Assembly: GCA_002335355.1 (NCBI GenBank)
Contig: DCTD01000036.1
Coordinates: forward strand, 8,419-13,755
DNA: 5,337 nt
From: Patescibacteria group bacterium UBA1449
GTDB taxonomy: Bacteria; Patescibacteriota; Microgenomatia; UBA1400; UBA1449
Direction: 5' to 3'
Shown: positions 1-4,937 of the stretch, one piece after another
Layout: each line of letters starts with the position of its first letter
Position numbering within the stretch: the first letter of the stretch is position 1
Program-made: the position numbers and the translations under genes
The notes under the pieces: generated by a model
Databases searched by the model: none
Told to the model about the DNA's origin: nothing
The model's input: only the letters and a program-made list of their open reading frames with translations

Positions 1-138
1 GAGTTCTGGCTTTTTGCTGAATATCAATCATTGTTCAATGATTTGGGTAGGTATAGCTATTATATACAAATTTCTAAAAAAGCAAGTACAACTATTGATA
101 GTAAGTCTAATTCTTCCATAAATCTTACCATTTCTTAA
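1..138 (+). CDS. possible 3' end of an upstream gene, frame unresolved
   Basis: Two plus-strand frames are open from the left edge. Frame 1 runs to TAA at 136-138 and reads as a polar tail (starts EFWLFAEYQSLF, ends SINLTIS). Frame 2 runs to TAA at 119-121 and reads as a hydrophobic tail containing MIWVGIAIIYKFLKK followed by LLIVSLILP, like the end of a polytopic membrane protein. Codon-position composition does not separate them. Frame 3 stops at once. At most one is real, and in A+T-rich DNA either could be chance. The function cannot be named. The bases to the left of the window would settle the frame. Confidence 0.25.
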   Translation, partial: EFWLFAEYQSLFNDLGRYSYYIQISKKASTTIDSKSNSSINLTIS

Positions 139-158
139 CATGTATATATAACTAAAGG
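125..158 (+). promoter_or_regulatory. possible promoter and ribosome binding site of the YihY-family gene
   Basis: TTACCA (125-130) and TATAAC (147-152) are separated by 16 bases and resemble sigma-70 type -35 and -10 boxes (4/6 and 5/6 matches). The alternating TATATATA run at 143-150 makes the exact -10 uncertain. AAAGG at 154-158 lies 8 bases before the GTG at 167, a normal Shine-Dalgarno distance, whereas it would be 23 bases from the next in-frame ATG at 182. This is why GTG 167 is chosen as start. The promoter part is weak; the ribosome binding site is the best in the window. Confidence 0.35.
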
Positions 159-166
159 TTTATCCT

Positions 167-1210
167 GTGAGAAATATTCTTATGAACCCAAAACTTTCAG
201 ACCTACCATCTTTACTTCGTGAAACTGTTAAAACGTGGTTACGTGATGGTACAACCAAGTGGAGCGCTGCATTGGCTTACTTCACTATTTTTGCTCTGTC
301 GCCTTTGCTGTTTTTAATAATCGCCATTGTGAGTCTTATTTATGGGGAAACTGCAGCTGAAAATCAGTTACTTGCCCAGGTAAGCACTATCATTGGATCA
401 CAAGCAGCTCAACTTATCCAAACAATTCTTACTAATGCTCAAGATCAAGGCTCAGGCATCATTGCCACAGTTGTTGGTATTGCCACAATACTGTTTGCAG
501 CAACAGGAATTTTTACTCAACTGAAAGAAGCCTTAAACCATATTTGGGGCGTTGTCCCAAACAAGACAGAGAGCTTCCAAGCATCAGTCAAAGTATTTAT
601 CAGAAACCGGCTTTGGGGTTTTGTTATTCTCATAAGCATTGGTCTTCTTTTTATTGCCTTTATGGCATTCAGTGCCTTTATTAGCACCTTAAGTCCCTTG
701 ATACAACAGTATCTTAATCTCCCAATATCTGTCATTCAATTAGCCGATATCTATCTCTCATTTATACTGGCGACAATTCTCTTTACTTTAGTCATCAGAT
801 TTTTGTCTGATGTCACCGTTGCTTGGCTCAATATCGTTTTGGGATCAATGGTAGCAGCGTTTCTGTTTACGATCGGCATGATGTTTATTGATATTTACAT
901 TACTTTTAGTGGTATCCGGTCAACCTATGGTGCAGCAGGAGCTTTGACAGTCCTACTCTTCTGGCTCTTCTTTTCCTATCAGGTCTTCTTTTTTGGAGTG
1001 GAACTGGTCAAGACGTATTCTCAACGATATGGCTATGAAATCAAACCAAACGAGTACGTTCACAAACCGGAAAGTTCTGTCCAGACATTTGTTAAAGAAG
1101 TCTTAAAAGATGAGCAAGTAACTTCTTTACTTGCTCTGATTCTCTCAAAAACCATTGCAGGATTATTCAAAGAACTGTTTAATAGAAGCAGAGATAAAAA
1201 GAGTAGATAA
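167..1210 (+). CDS. YihY/virulence factor BrkB family (UPF0761) inner-membrane protein
   Basis: The protein has 347 residues with about six membrane segments (roughly residues 36-58, 97-117, 149-173, 190-212, 219-245 and 255-280), the usual layout of the YihY/BrkB family. Family hallmarks are visible: a charged amphipathic start then KWSAALAYFTIFALSPLLF (31-49), EALNHIWGV (121-129) and YGAAGALTVLLFWLFFSYQV (254-273), followed by FFFGVEL. The C-terminal 65 residues are charged and probably cytoplasmic, with a mildly hydrophobic helix near 318-335. The family was once wrongly called ribonuclease BN; its biochemical role is not established, and transport or envelope-lipid roles have been proposed. 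Start is GTG 167 because of the AAAGG eight bases upstream; ATG 182 would remove five residues. It heads a co-directed series of four genes with a 40-base gap to the next. G+C of the first 300 coding bases counted by hand is about 41%. The family call is firm and the function is open. Confidence 0.92.
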   Translation: MRNILMNPKLSDLPSLLRETVKTWLRDGTTKWSAALAYFTIFALSPLLFLIIAIVSLIYGETAAENQLLAQVSTIIGSQAAQLIQTILTNAQDQGSGIIATVVGIATILFAATGIFTQLKEALNHIWGVVPNKTESFQASVKVFIRNRLWGFVILISIGLLFIAFMAFSAFISTLSPLIQQYLNLPISVIQLADIYLSFILATILFTLVIRFLSDVTVAWLNIVLGSMVAAFLFTIGMMFIDIYITFSGIRSTYGAAGALTVLLFWLFFSYQVFFFGVELVKTYSQRYGYEIKPNEYVHKPESSVQTFVKEVLKDEQVTSLLALILSKTIAGLFKELFNRSRDKKSR

Positions 1211-1250
1211 TTTCTGATCAACTCCAAATTATCCTTTAAAAGTGTTCCTC

Positions 1251-2012
1251 ATGGCTGAAAATATTACAATACCAGATCAATCTTTTGAAACTCAATTAAA
1301 AAAAGACATCTATAAAAGAATTCGCCCAAAAGTAGAAAAAAATATTGAAAATGTTAAACCTTTGGTCTCATCGAGAGATTTTAACTTAGCTGTTGGAAAG
1401 GAAACAAAAGATAGGTTTAAACAAGACTGGGAAGCAACAATTGAGAAATTAACTGGATTAAAAAAAAGAGAAGTATTACTTGAATACACTCAAAAAAGGA
1501 TCGATGAGGCTATAAGAAAAGGCCTTACTGTTGATTTCATATTCATTGATTTAAATGGTTTTAAGAAAGTTAATGATGATTGGGGTCATGATCAAGGTGA
1601 CCGTGTACTTACCAATATAGGGTTTCTTATAAAAAATTCTATTAGAACTTATGATATGGCTGGAAGATTAGGTGGAGATGAGTTGGGAGTGCTCGTAAAC
1701 AATGGTTCAGAAAAAGATGGTCTTTCTGTAGCTGAGAGGCTACGAAAAACTCTTATTGAGTATCAGACTACCCATTATGATGATAAGGTTATTAACATGA
1801 TAGGTATAAGTATTGGCATTGCTCATTTTAACCCACAGGCCGACATCAATATTGATTCTGAAACACTGGTAAAAAGAGCCGATGAAGCTATGTATGTTGC
1901 TAAGAAAAAGTCTTATGAAAAACGTGGCACCTATATTGCCCGCTGGACTCGTAATGGTCCAGAGCTCTATGAGCCTGAGAAAGATTTTGCAGGCTTAACA
2001 AGCTCTTCTTAA
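1251..2012 (+). CDS. soluble GGDEF-domain protein, putative diguanylate cyclase
   Basis: The protein has 253 residues with no membrane segment or signal peptide. Residues ~1-60 are a charged helical lead-in with no recognised sensor domain. The GGDEF domain spans about 62-225: EKLTGLKKRE (65-74, the usual DxLTGLxNRR entry with Glu for Asp), FIDLNGFKKVND (98-109, metal- and substrate-binding Asp100 and Asn108), GHDQGD (112-117), the signature GGDEL (141-145), SIGIAHF (187-193) and ADEAMYVAKK (210-219). RTYD at 132-135 sits five residues before the signature, exactly where the RxxD inhibitory site for c-di-GMP lies. The expected reaction is two GTP to c-di-GMP in the cytoplasm; Leu replaces the usual fifth-position Phe, so activity is inferred. 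I chose ATG 1251; GTG 1242 would add three residues, and neither has a Shine-Dalgarno site. Hand-counted G+C is about 34.5%, lower than its neighbours. Confidence 0.88.
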   Translation: MAENITIPDQSFETQLKKDIYKRIRPKVEKNIENVKPLVSSRDFNLAVGKETKDRFKQDWEATIEKLTGLKKREVLLEYTQKRIDEAIRKGLTVDFIFIDLNGFKKVNDDWGHDQGDRVLTNIGFLIKNSIRTYDMAGRLGGDELGVLVNNGSEKDGLSVAERLRKTLIEYQTTHYDDKVINMIGISIGIAHFNPQADINIDSETLVKRADEAMYVAKKKSYEKRGTYIARWTRNGPELYEPEKDFAGLTSSS

Positions 2013-2041
2013 CATCCTCTTACCTTTACTTAATCTTTTTC

Positions 2042-2062
2042 TTACAGTTTTGATTTACAGTT
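2042..2062 (+). repeat. two copies of TTACAGTT 13 bases apart before the lysozyme-like gene
   Basis: TTACAGTT occurs at 2042-2049 and again at 2055-2062 in the spacer just before ATG 2073. Each copy contains TACAGT, a 4/6 match to a -10 box, so this may be a doubled -10 region or a binding site. It could also be chance in T-rich DNA. Confidence 0.3.
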
Positions 2063-2072
2063 GGGAAAACCT

Positions 2073-2693
2073 ATGATCCGTTCGTGCTTGACGTGCCTTA
2101 ATGCCCAAGCAACGTTAGTCATCAACTTCACAAAGACTCATACTCACGCTATTATTGATAGCCAAATTATTATCATCATTTGGCTGGCTTTAATAACCTG
2201 CAATCCTTATGCCGTTAGCTCTGTTAGTGCTCATGAAGAAGTTTTTCATGATGAGGCTACAAGTTCACCAAAACTACTGTGTCCGGATTTTAAAGTCTTA
2301 GCCTATCCCTGTCCGTCACCAACCTCAATACCTAAAACAGTTACAAAACAATCTTTAGAAAACGGTAGCAATCGTATGCAATCAACACCCGTAGCCCCTG
2401 AAACAATTGAAGACTACGTCCGACAGTATGGCAGCGAGTACAACGTTGACTCTAATCTGTTAAAACGGATTGCTCACTGCGAGTCTGGGTTTAATGCTCA
2501 AGCTATAAGTCCCAACGGGTTATATGCTGGTTTATTTCAGTTTGTAGATACAACCTGGATCTCCAACCGAAAAGCCATGGGTTTGGATCCTAATCCTGAT
2601 TTACGGTTTAACGCCGAGGAAGCCGTAAAAACGGCAGCGTTTAAGATAGCAAGAGATGGTACTGGAGCTTGGCCGGTGTGTGGCAAGAGATAA
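2073..2693 (+). CDS. secreted Rpf-like / lytic transglycosylase-like muralytic protein
   Basis: The protein has 206 residues. A long polar N-terminus (about 28 residues) precedes a hydrophobic core IIIIIWLALIT (32-42), then AVSSVSA (47-53), a plausible signal peptidase I site before HEE; the long n-region could instead leave it membrane-anchored. A low-complexity linker (~54-108) leads to a lysozyme-fold domain (~109-206). That domain has IAHCESGFN (133-141) with candidate catalytic Glu137, a GLFQF motif (153-157), TTW (160-162) and the ending GAWPVCG (198-204). Cys next to the catalytic Glu plus a terminal WPVC is the pattern of resuscitation-promoting factors, where those cysteines form a disulfide; here Cys136 and Cys203 are 67 apart. 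The expected role is cleavage of peptidoglycan glycan strands outside the membrane. GGGA at 2063-2066 lies 6 bases before ATG 2073, favouring it over TTG 2061. The muralytic call is good; Rpf-type signalling is not shown. Confidence 0.87.
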   Translation: MIRSCLTCLNAQATLVINFTKTHTHAIIDSQIIIIIWLALITCNPYAVSSVSAHEEVFHDEATSSPKLLCPDFKVLAYPCPSPTSIPKTVTKQSLENGSNRMQSTPVAPETIEDYVRQYGSEYNVDSNLLKRIAHCESGFNAQAISPNGLYAGLFQFVDTTWISNRKAMGLDPNPDLRFNAEEAVKTAAFKIARDGTGAWPVCGKR

Positions 2694-2727
2694 ATAAGTG
2701 ATAATTCCACTAACATCTATTTTTCTT

Positions 2728-2733
2728 TATAAT
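2728..2733 (+). promoter_or_regulatory. consensus -10 box, probable leaderless promoter of the spermidine-synthase-like gene
   Basis: A perfect TATAAT ends eight bases before ATG 2742, so transcription would be expected to start at about 2740, at or just before the start codon. There is no Shine-Dalgarno site between them. The -35 region is poor (ATTCCA at 2704-2709, 3/6). This suits a leaderless message. The box could be chance in an A+T-rich spacer, but the same spacing recurs at 4924-4929. Confidence 0.5.
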
Positions 2734-2741
2734 ACGTGCTA

Positions 2742-4241
2742 ATGAAGAATCCTTATCTACTTGAGTTCATTGTCTTTACTTGTGGGGCAGTGGTCATGAT
2801 TTTGGAATTGGTTGGTTCACGAATTGTCGCGCCCTTTATCGGTACTTCAATTTTTGTTTGGACAAGTTTAATTGGCGTCATCCTGGGCAGTTTGAGCCTG
2901 GGGTACTGGTGGGGTGGTAAGCTTGCAGACAAAAAACCAAGTTGGAGACTGTTTTCTCTCATAATATTTACTCCTGCAGTTTTTATCAGTGCTACCGCCT
3001 TTTCAAACCTTCTTGTTTTACAAGTACTACAATCACTGTTTACTGATATCAGAATTGAAGCGATTATTGCTGCCCTTATTCTGTTTGCACCTGCCAGTAT
3101 CCTTTTGGGAATGGTTTCACCATACGCAGCCCGGTTAAAACTAACAGATATGACAACAGCCGGATCAACAGTCGGTTCACTCTATGCCATTTCCACTATT
3201 GGCAGTATTACCGGAACCTTTTTAGCTGGCTTCTTCCTTATTTCTTTCCTTGGCAGCACTACCATTTTGTATGCCCTGGCATTTACTCTAGTGATTGTTT
3301 CATTATTGGCATCAATACATGTGCTGACCTCAATGAGGATAGGGTTTATGGTCTTTATTCTTTTTTATATTGTCTATTCCCATTCAGTTATGAGCGTCTT
3401 TGCTGCTGACGGTTTTAAAGACATTGATACCAACTATAACCGAGTCTGGATAATAAACACCCTAGATCCCTATACCAACAAACCCATCAAGCTTTTAAGA
3501 ATTAACGACGAAAGCAGTTCGGCAGTCTATGTAAATAGTGATGATCTAGTATTTCCCTATACCAAGTTTTATCACCTTGCCCAGCACTTTAAGCCAGAGA
3601 TTAACCATGCGCTTATGATTGGTGGGGCTGCATATTCGTATCCAAAAGAGTTTTTAAAACGCTACCCCAATTCACGCATAGATGTTGTTGAGATAGATCC
3701 ACAATTAACGGAGATAGCTAAACAGGAGTTTAACTTGCAAGATAACCCCCGTTTAACTGTCTATCACGAAGATGCCCGGGTATTTTTAAACAAAACTGAC
3801 AAAAAATATGATGTCATTTACGGAGATGCCTTTAAAAGCAGGGTCACGCCGTTTCAGTTAGCAACTAAAGAGGCAGTAGCCCGTATGTTTGATGTCTTGC
3901 ACGAGAATGGAGTAGCAATTGTCAATTTTATTGGTACCCTTGAGGGTGATAAAAGCCGGTTTATTCAAGCTGAATATGCAACCTACTCTTCAGTTTTCCC
4001 TCAAGTGTATTTGTTTCCGGTTCAAGACCCAGATAACCCACATTTTAATCAAAACATAGTGCTTATTGCCTTAAAGTCGCAAACTATCCCTGCATTTACC
4101 AGTTCAAATGAAGAACTAAACAACTGCCTGAGTCATCTTTGGAGAAATGACTTCACCACCAACCTTCCTGTTTTAACTGACAATTTTGCTCCGATCGAGC
4201 ACTATGCCGCTGACTTTTCTACCTATACAGTTACGAAATAA
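2742..4241 (+). CDS. polytopic membrane protein fused to a spermidine-synthase-like domain
   Basis: The protein has 499 residues. The N-terminal ~220 carry about seven hydrophobic segments (starting with residues 6-30, then around 36-58, 70-95, 105-128, 145-170, 174-195 and 200-222), including EFIVFTCGAVVMILELVGSR (8-27) and an RLKLTDMTTAGSTVGSLYAI-type loop (131-150). The C-terminal ~270 form a Rossmann domain of spermidine-synthase type: MIGGAAYSYP (292-301) as the nucleotide loop, DVVEIDP (314-320) at the second strand, EDAR (343-346), YDVIYGDAF (356-364), LATKEAV near 373 and LTDNFAPIEHY (478-488), typical of the membrane-fused branch. The usual GGGDGG and DSxDP active-site motifs of true SpeE are changed, so the substrate is unknown and spermidine synthesis should not be assumed. 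I prefer ATG 2742 over GTG 2736 because of the -10 box spacing; neither has a Shine-Dalgarno site. It converges with the next gene, 18 bases apart. Confidence 0.87.
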   Translation: MKNPYLLEFIVFTCGAVVMILELVGSRIVAPFIGTSIFVWTSLIGVILGSLSLGYWWGGKLADKKPSWRLFSLIIFTPAVFISATAFSNLLVLQVLQSLFTDIRIEAIIAALILFAPASILLGMVSPYAARLKLTDMTTAGSTVGSLYAISTIGSITGTFLAGFFLISFLGSTTILYALAFTLVIVSLLASIHVLTSMRIGFMVFILFYIVYSHSVMSVFAADGFKDIDTNYNRVWIINTLDPYTNKPIKLLRINDESSSAVYVNSDDLVFPYTKFYHLAQHFKPEINHALMIGGAAYSYPKEFLKRYPNSRIDVVEIDPQLTEIAKQEFNLQDNPRLTVYHEDARVFLNKTDKKYDVIYGDAFKSRVTPFQLATKEAVARMFDVLHENGVAIVNFIGTLEGDKSRFIQAEYATYSSVFPQVYLFPVQDPDNPHFNQNIVLIALKSQTIPAFTSSNEELNNCLSHLWRNDFTTNLPVLTDNFAPIEHYAADFSTYTVTK

Positions 4242-4243
4242 CT
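4229..4243. terminator. weak hairpin at the convergent gene ends
   Basis: AGTTA (4229-4233) and TAACT (4239-4243) can form a 5-bp stem around loop CGAAA, overlapping the TAA stop of the membrane-fused gene. It sits between two convergent genes, where a bidirectional terminator is expected, but the stem is short, A+T-rich and lacks a proper T-run on either side. It is offered only as the best hairpin in this gap. Confidence 0.22.
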
Positions 4244-4259
4244 TCAGTTTCATATGTAT

Positions 4260-4799
4260 CTAACGCAACTTGACAGTGCTAACTAGTTCATCTAGTTGTT
4301 GTTCGATTACTTTATCTTCCTGAGCAGTCCGTACATGAACCCCAAAAACTCCTTGTTCTTCTGTGGCGAGAGTGTAATAGTCATAAGCAATATAATCTTT
4401 GCCTTTACTAATCCATTTCATCCCACTTCGACCATCAATAAAAATAGATTCTTCATAGATTACATCATGAGGTTTTAGCTCATCATATTTTGCAGAAGAA
4501 TAGCCAAGCACTTGATCTCCAAACACGCCCGGAATCCCTAGTATTACTAACTCAGTTAATGAACCACCTGATGAATTCATCGGGTGCGGTTTCCAGGTAT
4601 CCGGATGTTTGAACGTAATATGCTCGCTTTCATAGGTCACAAGTTTTGATGAGTAAAAATGAGCACTGTCAGCACGTTCAGTAACCTGAGAAAAGATAAA
4701 CCCTGATTTTCTATAAAAAACAGAATAGCCCAAAACTGAACCAATAATAAAACCACCCCAGAGAGCAATAACCATAACCCAATAAATATCCTTATTCAT
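4260..4799 (-). CDS. membrane-anchored protein with a PsbP-like outer domain, function unknown
   Basis: The protein has 179 residues. Residues 6-28 form one hydrophobic helix after a short MNKDI start, most likely an uncleaved anchor with the rest outside the cell. The outer part begins near residue 52 with LVTYESEHITFKHPDTWKPH (53-72), the opening of the PsbP/Mog1-like fold (a beta strand with FxxPxxW), and ends with QLDELVSTVKLR (168-179), the matching terminal helix and strand. No catalytic residues are recognisable and there is no cysteine in the outer part. Such anchored PsbP-like proteins are common hypothetical proteins in compact-genome bacteria; their role is not known. The fold is inferred by eye and is the uncertain part; that the gene is real is supported by its length and the coherent anchor plus domain. 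ATG 4799 is the first start, with no Shine-Dalgarno site. It is transcribed toward the preceding gene and divergently from the methyltransferase. Confidence 0.75.
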   Translation of the reverse strand: MNKDIYWVMVIALWGGFIIGSVLGYSVFYRKSGFIFSQVTERADSAHFYSSKLVTYESEHITFKHPDTWKPHPMNSSGGSLTELVILGIPGVFGDQVLGYSSAKYDELKPHDVIYEESIFIDGRSGMKWISKGKDYIAYDYYTLATEEQGVFGVHVRTAQEDKVIEQQLDELVSTVKLR

Positions 4800-4844
4800 A
4801 AATTTAAAGTACTCAGCCAGAGTAAGAATAATATTAGAACACCA

Positions 4845-4910
4845 TAAGATTTATGTAAGATATTTGTATTATTATCAACAGTAACAAGACTTTTAATTCA
4901 CTGTATCTTA
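4845..4910. promoter_or_regulatory. possible operator repeats in the divergent spacer
   Basis: TAAGAT occurs at 4845-4850 and 4856-4861, 11 bases apart (9 of 11 positions match across the two 11-base units). TATCTTA at 4904-4910 is a perfect inverted match to TAAGATA at 4856-4862. The repeats lie in the 138-base spacer (4800-4937) between two divergent genes, where a shared regulator could bind. The spacer also holds an ACAGT (4878-4882) / ACTGT (4900-4904) pair. In DNA this A+T-rich, short matches arise by chance. I see no convincing minus-strand promoter; TATTAT at 4833-4828 is the best -10 for the minus-strand gene. Confidence 0.28.
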
Positions 4911-4923
4911 ATAATTTTGCAAC

Positions 4924-4929
4924 TATACT
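4924..4929 (+). promoter_or_regulatory. -10 box, probable leaderless promoter of the methyltransferase gene
   Basis: TATACT (5/6 match to TATAAT) ends eight bases before ATG 4938, the same distance as the TATAAT before ATG 2742. No Shine-Dalgarno site lies between. No good -35 is visible; TTCACT at 4897-4902 would need a 21-base spacer. Transcription would be expected to begin at or just before the start codon. Confidence 0.45.
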
Positions 4930-4937
4930 TACCTTTA

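Noticed and set aside
2..31. Minus-strand gene starting at 31 and running off the left edge
   Set aside because: Only ten codons are visible, without a ribosome binding site or recognisable sequence.
517..735. Minus-strand open frame of 72 codons
   Set aside because: It lies wholly inside the YihY-family gene, gives a basic, low-information protein and has no start signal; it is a shadow frame.
2190..2201. Possible lipobox LITC in the secreted enzyme
   Set aside because: Thr at the position before Cys is not usual for signal peptidase II, and a better signal peptidase I site (VSA before HEE) lies a few residues on.
2698..2710. Hairpin GTG...CAC after the secreted enzyme gene, as terminator
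   Set aside because: The stem is only 4 bp (AGTG/CACT) with no G+C core; the following T-run is probably part of the next promoter spacer.
2753..2962. Minus-strand open frame of 69 codons
   Set aside because: It is antisense to the conserved N-terminal helices of the spermidine-synthase-like gene, with no domain or ribosome binding site.
2742..4241. Calling the membrane-fused protein a true spermidine synthase (speE)
   Set aside because: The GGGDGG and DSxDP motifs are not kept and the protein has about seven added membrane helices, so the gene symbol is not justified.
4296..4478. Plus-strand open frame of 60 codons
   Set aside because: It is antisense to the anchored PsbP-like gene; its Phe/Ile-rich product follows from the A+T-rich complement of that gene.
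167..4799. UGA recoding, as in some CPR lineages
   Set aside because: All complete genes give full-length domains without reading through UGA, so nothing here calls for recoding; absence of TGA stops among five genes is too few to judge.
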